From Delftia tsuruhatensis NBRC 16741 (lineage in GTDB: Bacteria; Pseudomonadota; Gammaproteobacteria; Burkholderiales; Burkholderiaceae_C), in the NCBI RefSeq assembly GCF_001571325.1, contig NZ_BCTO01000043.1, positions 35,153 to 99,152 on the forward strand: a stretch of DNA of 64,000 nucleotides. The letters are read 5' to 3'. Under the pieces are notes generated by a model. It had not been told where the DNA came from. It saw only the letters and a list, made by a program, of their open reading frames with translations, and did not search any database. Made by a program: the position numbers and the translations under genes. Positions 35,901 to 46,264 of this stretch are shown in pieces (position 1 is the stretch's first letter; the number at the start of each line of letters is the position of its first letter).

Positions 35901-36356
35901 ACGCGGGCCACCACGGTGCTGGACTTCGACAACAAGGAAATCGTCATCCCCAACAAGACCTTCATCACCGGCCAGGTGACGAACTGGACCTTGAGCGACG
36001 ACGTGACCCGCCTGGTGATCGACGTGCCCGTGGCCCACGGCAACGACCCCGAGCAGGTGCGCGACATGCTGCTGGACATTGCCAGGGAGCACCCCCAGGT
36101 GCTGCGCGAGCCCGAGCCCAACTGCTGGTTCATGGCGCTGGAAGGCAACGGCCAGCGCTTCGAGCTGCGCGCCTACGTGGGCAAGGTCGAAGACCGCCTG
36201 CCCGTGCGCCACGACCTCAACCGCCGCGTCAACGACCGGCTCAAGGACGCTGGCATTGCCGTGGCCTTCCCGCAGCTGGACCTGCATGTGCGCAACATGC
36301 CGGCCCATGCACCGGGGCAGGCATCTGGGCAAACCCCACCCCATCCGACGGCATGA
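32934..36356 (+). CDS. Large mechanosensitive channel (MscK/KefA-like)
   Basis: 1140 residues. An N-terminal signal/anchor helix (LLWAMCLVLGLLLALLAP) precedes a long periplasmic coiled-coil region (about 60-470, rich in Gln, Arg, Glu and Ala). A string of membrane helices follows from about 515. The C-terminal MscS unit has the pore helix VAALTVGLGFGLQEIFANFV near 940 and the beta-domain with RPFRVGD and IPNKTFITGQVTNW. This is the architecture of MscK-type channels that open on hypo-osmotic shock. The start is the ATG of MSPADNPLLAA; a TTG 18 codons upstream is an alternative. The neighbour downstream is convergent. Confidence 0.88.
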   Translation: MSPADNPLLAAGRPSRKLAAVTPMHLLWAMCLVLGLLLALLAPGLAKAAPAAGPLGALQGTLGGGSASDKERSNAIQTQLDAAASATKEADALAQELDRMRARARTPVPPLPAPLSDEQLGSLFDRWKERVPANASQEVLERLLADERDAIAALKAGIEKSAADQANLVSQPGPGRIDLSILQQRAQENAEPVTAEPGEAPDLTQARQARRSAEHRRALLELALRQEEQSTIEARQRLLAAQLQAQRRELLERMPRAAWLTQRIAERSRQQLEQQVQEMELAAQHASAADPAIRDLAQRNAALAAQILKNSNELAQERKTLANDEYVRDQLSATLRDTQARLRLGGGSAAVGQWLWQQRVELSSGSTLQARHRAVQRQLAELRLTLFNSSKWRQNPGADTAAQAPADAADAGGVAAPEPAANATVSAQQTALLARQVALTDQLQPVLLRRIAVLEQTDDALRAALRSGNELRQVLDKELLWFPSHRPMDRTWLSEWQALEQDIEGSSSPWKTARALAASIWNDPWAFGAVGLIVALLLGLRRYALRQLQSIAVRVGDFMRDHFGLSLLALGWSLLYTLPWSFAAAALGSLLQGPETVGTALEPLGATLVQLSDFIFVATLLNALFCPGGLALAHFGWPAARVQMLRQMVRRAAWLIVPAELLGGLAFYSHDNHAISTWGRISILMLSLGLAWMAWLYFRRVMQQKRPGIHWGQIVSVVLMLMLSALAVGIVLGYVYTATEVIQALMASFVFLGAVEVVVNLLRRWLLLGERRLALNRLREAARLAQSGSGVDTGKAPTDEATQMALVTVGAQAHRLLGLLQQVLVVLTLVYAWLPVLPALLRSEGVVLWYTTNTGADGIAHAAPVSLMDALLGVMILLLTFSFARNLPGLLEVTLSASNRISSSARYTLATLARYAITIAGTVSAFTLLGLRWGQLQWMVAALTVGLGFGLQEIFANFVSGLILLVERPFRVGDVITIDTLTGTVTRIRTRATTVLDFDNKEIVIPNKTFITGQVTNWTLSDDVTRLVIDVPVAHGNDPEQVRDMLLDIAREHPQVLREPEPNCWFMALEGNGQRFELRAYVGKVEDRLPVRHDLNRRVNDRLKDAGIAVAFPQLDLHVRNMPAHAPGQASGQTPPHPTA

Positions 36357-36386
36357 GGCCGGCAAGTCCCCCGGTTCCACGCGCAC

Positions 36387-36405
36387 AGCGCGGCATTGCC
36401 GCGCT
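36387..36405. terminator. GC-rich inverted repeat between convergent genes
   Basis: AGCGCGGCA and TGCCGCGCT are perfect 9-bp arms with one base between them, between the convergent channel and chemoreceptor stops. There is no T-tract on either side, so a bidirectional terminator function is only possible. Confidence 0.4.
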
Positions 36406-36410
36406 CGCGG

Positions 36411-38156
36411 TCAGAACACTTCCCAGTTCTCGTCCACACGCTCGCCCGCATTGCGCAGCGGGGTGACCTTGGCAGGCGCTGCAGCAACCCTGGGTGCCGC
36501 TGGGGACGCCTTCGTCCGCTGGCCGCCCTTGCTGCCTGAGGCGGCTGGCGCTGGCGCCTGGGCCGGTGAGGACGCGGGCAGGGACACGGACGAGGACACC
36601 CCGTCCAGCTTGAACAGACTGACCAGATCGACCAGCTTGGCAGCCTGCGCGTTCAAGCTTGCGGCAGCCGCCGCCGATTCCTCGACCAGGGCCGCATTCT
36701 GCTGCGTGACCTGGTCCAGCTGTACGACGGCGTCGCCCACCTGCGCCACACCGTCGGCCTGCTCGGCCGTGGCCGCGCCTATTTCGCCGATCAGGTCGGC
36801 AACGCGCTGCGCCTGCTGGACGATGTCCTTCATCGCGGAACCCGCCTCGCCCACCAGGCCCGAGCCCTCGTCCACCTTGGACACGCTCTCGCCTATCAGG
36901 GCCTTGATCTCCTTGGCTGCCCCCGCGCTGCGTTGGGCCAGGCTGCGCACTTCGGATGCCACCACGGCAAAGCCGCGCCCCTGCTCGCCCGCCCGCGCTG
37001 CCTCCACGGCGGCATTGAGCGCCAGAATGTTGGTCTGGAAGGCAATGGAGTCGATCACGCCGATGATGTCCTCGATCTTCCGGGAACTCGCGGTGATCTG
37101 CTCCATGGTGGCCACAACGCGGTCCACGATCTTGCCGCCGCCAGTGGCGGCCTGGCTCGACGAAGCGGCCAGCTGGGTGGCCGTGCGCACTGTATCGGCA
37201 TTGAGCTTGACGGTGGCGTTCATCTCCTCCATGGAGGCGGCGGTCTGCTCCAGATTGCTGGCCTGCTCCTCCGTGCGCTGGCTCAGGTCGGCATTGCCCG
37301 ATGCGATCTGGCTGGCGCCGGTCGCGATGGATTCGCTGCTTTGCCGCACATCGGCGACCACGCGCGCCAGACCGGCCCGCATGTCCTCCATGGCGCGCAG
37401 CAGGCTGGAGGTGTCGCCGGGCGTCAATTGCACCCGCACGGACAAATCGCCCTGCGCGATCTGGCGCGCCACCCCGGCGGCATAGGAGGGCTCTCCGCCC
37501 AGCTGCTGCTTGACCGTCCTGGTGATCATCCAGGCCACCAGAGAGCCCAGCGCGGCGGCCAGCAGCGTCAGCACCAGCATGGCCACGCCGTCTTCGGCCA
37601 CGCTGCGCAGGGAGCCGTCCACCGTGGCCTGCGTCTGTGCCTTCTGGTAATCGACCAGTGCCTCGACCGCATCGAAATAGGTCGTCTGCAAGGAGCGCAG
37701 GCGCCCCATGATCAGATCCCTGGCGGCATCGCCCTGGTTGGCCAGGCCCAGGTCACCGGCCTGGCGCATGGTTTCCACGAAAGGCTGGCGCGCCTGCCTG
37801 ATGTCGGCAAAGAGCCGGCGTGCCTGCTCGGTCTGCAGGCGCTGGTCCAGCTCCTTCATGACCAGGCCGTTCCTGGCGACCACCTCATCCAGCCGGCGGC
37901 TCTCCTCGGCCATCTGCGCCGGATCGGTGATCAGCGCCAGATTGCGCACCACCCGCGCCGACACATTGGCGTTGTCCTTGAGCGATTGCAGCCGGGCCAG
38001 ATTGCCCATGCGGTCCTCAGCCAAAACACGCAACTGCTCCCCCTGATCGTGCAGCTTCATCCAGCCGAAGCCGGCCACGCACACGCAGACCACGATCACC
38101 GCAAGGAAACCCATGCCCAGCATGGTTCCCAACTTCATACGCCTCAGAAAACCCAC
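36411..38156 (-). CDS. Methyl-accepting chemotaxis protein with CheR-tethering tail
   Basis: 581 residues from a GTG start (GGGAG six bases upstream; [10 protein letters not shown] is a common N-terminus in this group), with an ATG at 38138 as alternative. Transmembrane helix 1 lies near residues 15-35. A four-helix-bundle periplasmic sensor follows to about 190, then helix 2 ([20 protein letters not shown]) and a HAMP domain. The signalling domain has the tip [20 protein letters not shown]. The protein ends in NWEVF, the docking pentapeptide for CheR and CheB methylation enzymes, after a flexible Ala/Pro linker. The ligand is unknown. CRISPR array 1 begins 201 bp upstream of its start. Confidence 0.93.
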   Translation of the reverse strand: MGFLRRMKLGTMLGMGFLAVIVVCVCVAGFGWMKLHDQGEQLRVLAEDRMGNLARLQSLKDNANVSARVVRNLALITDPAQMAEESRRLDEVVARNGLVMKELDQRLQTEQARRLFADIRQARQPFVETMRQAGDLGLANQGDAARDLIMGRLRSLQTTYFDAVEALVDYQKAQTQATVDGSLRSVAEDGVAMLVLTLLAAALGSLVAWMITRTVKQQLGGEPSYAAGVARQIAQGDLSVRVQLTPGDTSSLLRAMEDMRAGLARVVADVRQSSESIATGASQIASGNADLSQRTEEQASNLEQTAASMEEMNATVKLNADTVRTATQLAASSSQAATGGGKIVDRVVATMEQITASSRKIEDIIGVIDSIAFQTNILALNAAVEAARAGEQGRGFAVVASEVRSLAQRSAGAAKEIKALIGESVSKVDEGSGLVGEAGSAMKDIVQQAQRVADLIGEIGAATAEQADGVAQVGDAVVQLDQVTQQNAALVEESAAAAASLNAQAAKLVDLVSLFKLDGVSSSVSLPASSPAQAPAPAASGSKGGQRTKASPAAPRVAAAPAKVTPLRNAGERVDENWEVF

Positions 38157-38357
38157 GTCGCTCTCCCTCGAACCACCTACGCAAACCGGCCAGACTGCTG
38201 GCACGGAAGAAACACATCCGGGAACAAATTTGACAATTTGAATCAGTCGCATCGCCTTCCCAAACCCTGCTCATCCGGTAGGACAGCGCCTTGCCGACAT
38301 GCAGGCATCGGGTTGTCAGCGATTGCCAGAACCCGTCATTTCGCGCTTGATGGCCAT

Positions 38358-40440
<2,083 letters not shown>

Positions 40441-40671
40441 GGCATGCTTATAACCCAGCCGTACCACTGCATAAAAAGCTTCGCCATCGCGAACCTGCGC
40501 GCTCTGTCACGGAAAAACGGCAAGGACCACGAAAGACGCAGTGATGCCTCAACAAAAACAACGGCTTGCAGAAATGCGAACCTCAGGGGAGGACAAAGGT
40601 CACTTGGGGTTCGCGGGACGCGAGCTGGTGCGGCCAACTGCGGCCGGGGCACGCGGTGACTGGGTGCCCAC
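40441..40671 (-). promoter_or_regulatory. Putative leader of CRISPR array 1
   Basis: This non-coding DNA directly abuts the last intact repeat and lies upstream of the array in the minus-strand sense. The 120 bases nearest the array contain A/T runs typical of leaders (GTTTTTG, CGTTTTTCCG, GCTTTTTATGC). A TTATAAG box stands about ten bases before the first repeat. It would hold the promoter and the adaptation signals. A terminator bounds it on the far side. Confidence 0.6.
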
Positions 40672-40698
40672 AAAAAAGCGGCCTTTCGGGCCGCTTTT
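40672..40698 (-). terminator. Rho-independent terminator of pmbA
   Basis: A perfect 10-bp stem (AAAAGCGGCC/GGCCGCTTTT) with a TTTCG loop ends, on the minus strand, in a run of six T. It lies about 25 bases after the pmbA stop and separates it from the CRISPR leader. Confidence 0.88.
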
Positions 40699-40724
40699 CA
40701 TCAGCATGCGCAGCCGCAAGCCAA

Positions 40725-42134
40725 TCAGCTACCAGCCACCTTCATGCGGTTGATCAGGATAGAGCCCACGGTCTTGGCGCCGTAGTTGTAGGCATCCGCG
40801 CCCACGGCCTCGATGCCCTTGAGCATGTCCTTGAGGTTGCCGGCGATGGTGATCTCATGCACGGGGAAGGCGATTTCGCCGTTTTCCACCCAGAAGCCGC
40901 TGACGCCGCGCGAGTAGTCGCCGGTCACGTAGTTCACGCCCTGGCCCATGAGTTCGATCACGAACAGGCCCGTGCCCAGCTTCTTGAGCATGGCGGGCAG
41001 GTCGTCGCCGGCCTTGGTGCGGCGCGAGGTCATGATCAGGTTGTGCGATCCGCCGGCATTGCCGGTGGTCTTCATGCCCAGCTTGCGTGCCGAGTAGCTG
41101 GACAGGAAGTAGCCCTCGACGCGGCCGGCATCCACCACCTTGCGGGCCTGCACGCGCACGCCTTCCTCGTCGAAGGGCGAGCTGCCCTTGCCGCCGAGGA
41201 TGAAGGGATCTTCCGTGATGTCGATGTGCTTGGGGAAGACGGGCTTGCCCAGCGAGTCGAGCAGGAAGGTGCTGCGGCGGTACAGCGCGCCGCCGCTGAC
41301 GGCCTGCACGAAGCTGCCCAGCAGGCCGGCGGCCAGCGTGGACTCGAACAGCACCGGGCATTCGGTGGTCGGGATCTTGCGGCTGCCCAGGCGGCTCAGG
41401 GCGCGCTGGGCGGCGTAGCGGCCCACGGCTTCGGGCGAGGCCAGGTCGGCCGCGTTGCGCATGGAGCTGTACCAGGCATCGCGCTGCATCTCGCCATTGC
41501 GGCCGGGCAGCGATGCGATGGGCGCCACCGACAGGCTGTGGCGCGAGCTGGCGTAGCCGCCACGGAAACCATTGGTATGGGCACTGAAGAAATGGCTTTG
41601 CTGGGCCGAAACGCCAGCGCCTTCGCTGTTGGTGATGCGCTTGTGCGTGCCCAGGGCAGCTTCTTCGCACTGCAGCGCCAGCTGCGCCGCAGCCTCGCTG
41701 GTCAGCTCCCAGGGGTGGAACAGCTGCAGGTCACGGTGGGTGCCGGGCGGGGCGATGTCGGCCGCATCGGGCAGGCCGGCCATGGGGTCCTCGGCGGTGA
41801 AGCGCGCGATGTCGTAGGCGGCCTGCACGGTCTGCTGGATGGCGGCATCCGAGAAGTCCGAGGTGCTGGCGTTGCCTCGGCGGTTGCCCAGGTAGACGGT
41901 CACGCCCAGCGACTTGTCGCGGTTGCGCTCCACGGTCTCCAGCGCCCCCTTGCGCACACTCACGCTCAGGCCGCAGCCCTCGGAAGCCTCGGCTCCGGCG
42001 TCGGTGGCGCCGAGCTTCTTGGCGTGGACCAGGGCACGGTCCACCAGGTCTTCAAAAAACGGTTGGCTGTAGCTGAAGCCGGAATCAGCCTGCGGTTTGG
42101 CGGTGCTTGCCGCGCGGGGACGGGGTTTTTTCAT
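40725..42134 (-). CDS. pmbA: PmbA/TldE metalloprotease subunit
   Basis: 469-residue PmbA (TldE), the non-catalytic partner of TldD in the heterodimeric metalloprotease that matures microcin B17 and degrades CcdA in E. coli. Characteristic parts are EASEGCGLSVSVRKG near residue 55, the YFLSSYSARKLGM segment, the RGVSGFWVENGEI motif and a C-terminal ILINRMKVAG. tldD itself is not in the window, as is usual. The ATG precedes KKPRPRAAS; an in-frame ATG at 42158 lies in the intergenic palindrome region. It is divergent from yjgA, another widely conserved pairing in proteobacteria. Confidence 0.93.
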   Translation of the reverse strand: MKKPRPRAASTAKPQADSGFSYSQPFFEDLVDRALVHAKKLGATDAGAEASEGCGLSVSVRKGALETVERNRDKSLGVTVYLGNRRGNASTSDFSDAAIQQTVQAAYDIARFTAEDPMAGLPDAADIAPPGTHRDLQLFHPWELTSEAAAQLALQCEEAALGTHKRITNSEGAGVSAQQSHFFSAHTNGFRGGYASSRHSLSVAPIASLPGRNGEMQRDAWYSSMRNAADLASPEAVGRYAAQRALSRLGSRKIPTTECPVLFESTLAAGLLGSFVQAVSGGALYRRSTFLLDSLGKPVFPKHIDITEDPFILGGKGSSPFDEEGVRVQARKVVDAGRVEGYFLSSYSARKLGMKTTGNAGGSHNLIMTSRRTKAGDDLPAMLKKLGTGLFVIELMGQGVNYVTGDYSRGVSGFWVENGEIAFPVHEITIAGNLKDMLKGIEAVGADAYNYGAKTVGSILINRMKVAGS

Positions 42135-42137
42135 AGC

Positions 42138-42156
42138 GGCGGCTATGATAGCCGCC
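42138..42156. promoter_or_regulatory. 19-bp palindrome between pmbA and yjgA
   Basis: GGCGGCTAT and ATAGCCGCC are perfect 9-bp arms around one central base. It lies only four bases before the pmbA ATG and 45 bases before yjgA, so it could be an operator for both divergent genes or a hairpin in the pmbA 5' leader. Confidence 0.4.
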
Positions 42157-42200
42157 ACTGCAGCGCCCTCCGCGCCGCCACTGTATTTGTCCCCTACCCC

Positions 42201-42878
42201 ATGTCACGCAAACCCAAAAAAGGCTACTACGTCAAAGGTCACTTCGTTGCCGAAGGCAGCGAACTCGACCTGCAGCTCAAGGCCGAACTCAAAGGCACCC
42301 CCGACTCCAGCAAGACGGATCTCAAGCGCGAGTCCGACGCCTTGCAGGACCTCGGCAAGGATTTGCTGACGCTGCGCTCCGACCTGTTCAAGCGCCTGCA
42401 ATTGCCCGACCAGCTGGCCGATGCCCTGGCCGAGGCCAAGCGCATCACCAATTTCGAAGGCAAGCGCCGCCAGATGCAGTACGTCGGCAAGCTCATGCGC
42501 AAGCTGGACGAGACCGAGATCGCCGCCGTGCGCGCCGCGCTGGACGAGCAGCACAACGGATCGGCCGCCGAGAAGATGGCCCTGCATGCGGCCGAGCAAT
42601 GGCGCGACCGCCTGATTGCCGAGGAATCGGCCCTGTCCATCTGGCTGGACCATTTCCCCGACACCGACACCCAGCAGCTGCGCGCCCTGATCCGCCAGGC
42701 CCGCAAGGACATGCCGGGCGCCCATGAGGCCAATGTGCAGGAATCCACCGGCCTGGCCCAGCGCAAGGGCCGCGCCTACCGCGATCTGTTCCAGCTGGTG
42801 CGCCAGCAGTTGGGCGGCACGGGCCGCGAGACAGCCGAGGACGGTGACGGCGCTGGCGAGGAAGCCGACGATGAGTGA
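42201..42878 (+). CDS. yjgA: Ribosome-associated protein YjgA/DarP
   Basis: 225-residue DUF615 protein that associates with late 50S ribosomal precursors in E. coli. Visible family stretches are KRESDALQDLGKDLLTL, LPDQLADALAEAKRI, NFEGKRRQMQYVGKLMR and WRDRLI. A highly acidic C-terminal tail (EDGDGAGEEADDE) and a basic N-terminus (SRKPKKG) are seen. It overlaps the mog start by eight bases, so the two are translationally coupled. Confidence 0.92.
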   Translation: MSRKPKKGYYVKGHFVAEGSELDLQLKAELKGTPDSSKTDLKRESDALQDLGKDLLTLRSDLFKRLQLPDQLADALAEAKRITNFEGKRRQMQYVGKLMRKLDETEIAAVRAALDEQHNGSAAEKMALHAAEQWRDRLIAEESALSIWLDHFPDTDTQQLRALIRQARKDMPGAHEANVQESTGLAQRKGRAYRDLFQLVRQQLGGTGRETAEDGDGAGEEADDE

Positions 42879-43476
42879 GCCCGTCCATGACGCCGTGCGC
42901 ATCGGCATCGTTTCGATCAGCGACCGTGCCAGCAGCGGCGTCTATGAGGACAAGGGCCTGCCGGCCCTGCAGGACTGGCTCACCCGCGCGCTCAGGAACC
43001 CCATCACGTTCGAGCCGCGCCTGATCCCCGACGATCAGGCCGGCATCAGCGCCACGCTGATCGAACTGGTCGATGCAGGCTGCTGCCTGGTGCTGACCAC
43101 GGGCGGCACCGGCCCCGCCCCGCGCGATGTCACGCCCGAAGCCACGCTGGCCGTGGCCGACAAGGAAATGCCGGGCTTTGGCGAGCAGATGCGCCAGATC
43201 AGCCTGGCCTTTGTGCCCACGGCGATCCTGTCGCGCCAGGTGGCGGTGATCCGTGGCAAGAGCCTGATCATCAACCTGCCGGGCCAGCCCAAGGCCATTG
43301 CCGAAACCCTGGAAGGTCTGAAGAACCCCGATGGCACGCAAAAGGTCAACGGCATCTTTGCGGCCGTGCCCTATTGCGTGGACCTGATCGGCGGGCCTTA
43401 TCTGGAAACGGATGACAGCGTGTGCAAGGCGTTCCGCCCCAAGAGCGCAGTGCGCACCGCGCGACCTGCGGCCTGA
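42871..43476 (+). CDS. mog: Molybdopterin adenylyltransferase
   Basis: 201-residue MogA, which adenylates molybdopterin before molybdenum insertion. Motifs seen: VSISDRASSGVYEDKG near the N-terminus, the nucleotide-binding LTTGGTGPAPRDVTPEA near residue 80, and IINLPGQPKAIAETL. The ATG lies within the end of yjgA, and a rho-independent terminator follows 23 bases after the stop. No other molybdenum-cofactor gene is in the window. Confidence 0.93.
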   Translation: MSEPVHDAVRIGIVSISDRASSGVYEDKGLPALQDWLTRALRNPITFEPRLIPDDQAGISATLIELVDAGCCLVLTTGGTGPAPRDVTPEATLAVADKEMPGFGEQMRQISLAFVPTAILSRQVAVIRGKSLIINLPGQPKAIAETLEGLKNPDGTQKVNGIFAAVPYCVDLIGGPYLETDDSVCKAFRPKSAVRTARPAA

Positions 43477-43498
43477 TCGCGCGGACACGGCAATCGAC

Positions 43499-43528
43499 AA
43501 GCAGCCTGCGGGCTGCTTTTTATTTTTT
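43499..43528 (+). terminator. Rho-independent terminator of the yjgA-mog operon
   Basis: An 8-bp stem (AAGCAGCC/GGCTGCTT) with a TGCG loop is followed by TTTATTTTTT. The stop codon of the opposite-strand toxin remnant lies inside the T-tract. Confidence 0.88.
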
Positions 43529-43874
43529 CAGCCCCTTGAACCAGCGCTGAATCCGGGCCCGCAATTGCCGTTTGCCGTCATCACCCAACGGCATGCTGCT
43601 TGCCAGTTTCAGTGCCGCATCGACCTGTACATGGCCATGCTCCATCAGTGCCATACTCGTGGAAGCGAGTGCCTTCGCCAATGGATCCGTCGATCCGGTC
43701 CGCCAGATCCGGAGCGTTGAGCGGATAGATGTCCGCCTCTGCGGACATCTTGAAAACCGGCTCGGGATACGGGATGGAGCCCAGGATTGCCTGGCTTCCC
43801 ACGATGACGAATTCATACTCATTCGTCACATCCCCGCTCGCACGAATGATGTGCTCAAGATCCTCTCGGTTCAT
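43520..43874 (-). pseudogene. Decayed nucleotidyltransferase-like toxin gene (DUF6036-like)
   Basis: From the ATG at 43874 the frame reads MNREDLEHIIRASGDV, then VIVGSQAILGSIP, MSAEADIYPLNAPDLADRID and GSIGEGTRFHE. This is the N-terminal half of the nucleotidyltransferase family that includes AbiEii-like toxins, with the GSQAIL and SAEADI active-site strands. Homology then breaks off. A different frame continues to 43520 and ends like a normal C-terminus (LRARIQRWFKGLKK). The total length is well under the family's usual size, so a deletion with a frameshift is inferred. The start overlaps the upstream XRE gene by 20 bp, as in toxin-antitoxin operons. Confidence 0.65.
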
Positions 43875-44541
43875 AGGCCCGCCCTGTATCTCCCAATGCA
43901 ACGCCCCGCTTGAGATCCCCCACCTGCGCCCGTATCTGCTGGCGCACCTGTTCGGGCAGCACCGATGTCAGGGGCGAGGCCTGGCGCAGTTCCTGGGCCC
44001 TTCGCGTGCGGGCCAGGATGGTGCGCCAGCGGCCATTTTGCAAGACATCCTGCCACTGCCTCCACAGGCTGGCGGAATGCGAATCCCCCTGGCTCAACCA
44101 CCTCTCCAACGTGTCCTGTGCCTGCTGCAGCAATGCCGGGTCAGATCGCACAAGGCGCACGGCTTCTTCATGCAATGCGAGGCTTTGCAGATCCTGCACT
44201 TCATGGCGCGCATCCTGCGCACGCACCAGAACCTGTACGACGGGCCTGGCATGGCGCGAACGGGCTGCGGCAGTTCCTGCGGGCGCGGGCTGCAGGGCGT
44301 CGCCCGCCAGCAATGCCAATTCTCCCCCTATGCCCAGTTCCGACATGACCCGCAGGTACGTGCCCATGGATGGCCCGGGATCGCCGGACTCGACTGCAGC
44401 GAGCGTGCTGCGGGATATGCCTACGCGCGAGGCCATCTCGACCGTGCCCAGCCCCTGCTCCTTGCGCAGGCGCTTGAGCCGTTCACCGAACTGCAAAAGC
44501 AGTTGGCGCTGAAGAAGGGTGGACCTTTCTGGCGATTTCAT
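43855..44541 (-). CDS. XRE-family DNA-binding protein, probable antitoxin
   Basis: 228 residues. The N-terminal Cro/CI-type helix-turn-helix (about 15-70) reads FGERLKRLRKEQGLGTVEMA and SRVGISRSTLAAVESG. The long C-terminal part is helical and Gln/Arg-rich without known motifs. It overlaps the nucleotidyltransferase remnant by 20 bp in the order regulator-toxin, suggesting the antitoxin/repressor of that pair. ATTTGTC and GACAAAT arms (44540-44546 and 44588-44594) flank its AT-rich upstream region and overlap its start, a possible autoregulation site. With the toxin broken, the gene is probably an orphan. Confidence 0.7.
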   Translation of the reverse strand: MKSPERSTLLQRQLLLQFGERLKRLRKEQGLGTVEMASRVGISRSTLAAVESGDPGPSMGTYLRVMSELGIGGELALLAGDALQPAPAGTAAARSRHARPVVQVLVRAQDARHEVQDLQSLALHEEAVRLVRSDPALLQQAQDTLERWLSQGDSHSASLWRQWQDVLQNGRWRTILARTRRAQELRQASPLTSVLPEQVRQQIRAQVGDLKRGVALGDTGRAYEPRGS

Positions 44542-44862
44542 TTGTCCATTATTCTAAGCAAAACCTAATTTTTTGATTGTTTTTCCAGACAAATTAATTC
44601 AAGTCCAGTGCTTTCGCATTCCCAGGTCAAGGAACGGAAAAGCAGGTCCTGACGCGCGCACAAGCCACGGCCGGGATACGCAGCGCATGGCGATCAATCA
44701 ACGGGCCGGCCACGTTGCAAGGATGAGCGGCTGTACTGTCGCACCGGGGCCACCAAGCCCGTGCTTGCCCCAATGCGGCAGACCCCTGTCCCTGCCAGCA
44801 TGGAATCACCCGGCCCCTGCGCAACAGCAGCGGGCTTTTTCCATCCAAAGCAAGGAGACTTC
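44542..44862. other. Divergent intergenic region between the XRE gene and the ABC binding-protein gene
   Basis: No gene seen. The first 60 bases are strongly AT-rich, unlike the surrounding DNA, and probably hold the XRE promoter and operator. The remaining GC-rich part must contain the promoter of the binding-protein gene, whose ribosome-binding site (CAAGGAGA) ends it. A short open frame across it has no support. Confidence 0.4.
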
Positions 44863-46074
44863 ATGCAGCAACGCCCCAAGACATCGCTGATGACACCGCT
44901 GGCCCTGGCACTGTGCGCCGCCGCACTGGCAACGCCGGCCCTGGCGCAGCAGGACAAGGTTCGGATCGGCTTCATCACCGACATGTCCAGTCTCTATGCC
45001 GATGTCGAGGGCAAGAACGGCGCCGTGGCGATACAGATGGCCATCGACGACTACGGCGGCAAGCTGCTGGGCAAACCCATCGAGCTGCTGACGGCCGACC
45101 ACCAGAACAAGGCCGATATCGCCGCCAGCAAGGCGCGCGAGTGGATAGACACGCAGGGCATCAGCCTGGTGTTTGGCGGCACGAACTCGGCCACGGCCCT
45201 GTCCATGGCCAAGGTGGCGCAGGAGAAAAAGCGGGTCTTCATCGACAACGGCGCGGGCAGCTCGGCGCTGACCAACGAGCAGTGCAGCCCCTACACCGTG
45301 CACTACGCCTTCGACACCGTGGCCCTGGCCAAGGGCACGGGCGCGGCCGTGGTGGAGGCCGGAGGCAAGAGCTGGTACTTCGTGACCGCCGACTATGCCT
45401 TCGGCCATGCGCTGGAGGCCGATACCACCAAGATCATCGAGGCGCGCGGCGGCAAGGTGCTGGGCTCGGTCAAGACGCCGCTGAACGCCAGCGATTTCTC
45501 CAGCTTCATGCTGCAGGCGCAGAACTCCAAGGCCCAGATCCTGGGCCTGGCCAATGCCGGTGGCGACACCATCAACTCCATCAAGGCAGCGCGCGAATTC
45601 GGCGTGACCAAGGACATGAAGCTGGCCGGCCTGCTGGTGTTCTTCACCGACGTGCACAGCCTGGGCCTGAAGAACACGCAGGGCATGCAGTTCACCACCA
45701 GCTGGTACTGGGACATGAACGATGCCTCGCGCAAGTTCGCCGACGCCTTCATGGCCAAGACCCAGCGCCGCCCCAGCGAAATCCATGCGGCCGACTACTC
45801 GGCCACCATGAACTGGCTCAAGGCCGTGGAAAAGGCCGGCACGCTGGATGCCGACAAGGTCATGGCCACCTGGCGCGGCATGAAGATGGACGACTTCTTC
45901 GGCAGCGGCTACCTGCGCGAGGACGGCCGCTACGTGCACGACATGTACCTGATGGAAGTGAAATCCCCGGCCGAATCCAAGGGCACCTGGGACTACTACA
46001 AGCTGGTCAAGAAGCTGCCGGCCGAGCAGGTCTGGACCACCAAGGCCGAGAGCAAGTGCCAATATTGGCGCTGA
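44863..46074 (+). CDS. ABC transporter periplasmic binding protein (LivK-like), orphan
   Basis: 403-residue type I periplasmic-binding-fold protein. The signal peptide ends at ATPALAQ. The mature part begins KVRIGFITDMSSLYADVEGK and has VFGGTNSATALSMAKVAQEK and DYAFGHALEAD, typical of branched-chain amino acid or amide/urea binding proteins. AGGAGA precedes the ATG. No permease or ATPase genes follow; an efflux system begins 190 bp later. It may serve a transporter encoded elsewhere or act as a sensor partner. Ligand unknown. Confidence 0.87.
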   Translation: MQQRPKTSLMTPLALALCAAALATPALAQQDKVRIGFITDMSSLYADVEGKNGAVAIQMAIDDYGGKLLGKPIELLTADHQNKADIAASKAREWIDTQGISLVFGGTNSATALSMAKVAQEKKRVFIDNGAGSSALTNEQCSPYTVHYAFDTVALAKGTGAAVVEAGGKSWYFVTADYAFGHALEADTTKIIEARGGKVLGSVKTPLNASDFSSFMLQAQNSKAQILGLANAGGDTINSIKAAREFGVTKDMKLAGLLVFFTDVHSLGLKNTQGMQFTTSWYWDMNDASRKFADAFMAKTQRRPSEIHAADYSATMNWLKAVEKAGTLDADKVMATWRGMKMDDFFGSGYLREDGRYVHDMYLMEVKSPAESKGTWDYYKLVKKLPAEQVWTTKAESKCQYWR

Positions 46075-46089
46075 ACTTGCGCTGAACTT
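46068..46089 (+). repeat. Tandem 11-bp duplication across a stop codon
   Basis: GCGCTGAACTT occurs twice in direct succession. The first copy contains the TGA stop of the binding-protein gene, so the duplication repeats its last bases. Probably replication slippage. Confidence 0.7.
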
Positions 46090-46264
46090 GCGGTGAGCCG
46101 AGGGGGCAGCCCGGCCGCTCCCTCTCCTCGCTTTTCTCCACTGAATCTCCATGCCTTGGTCAATGCCGGGACATCGAACCGCGCCAGACTGGTAAGTTCG
46201 AGCATCTGGCGCGGCGCCGGGCAGGGACTGTCTCCCCTGCGGCCGACCGCGCGGCAGGGGAAGA

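Noticed and set aside
32955..36386. A 1143-codon minus-strand open frame
   Set aside because: Antisense to the mechanosensitive channel gene; His/Gln/Gly-rich with no recognisable domain.
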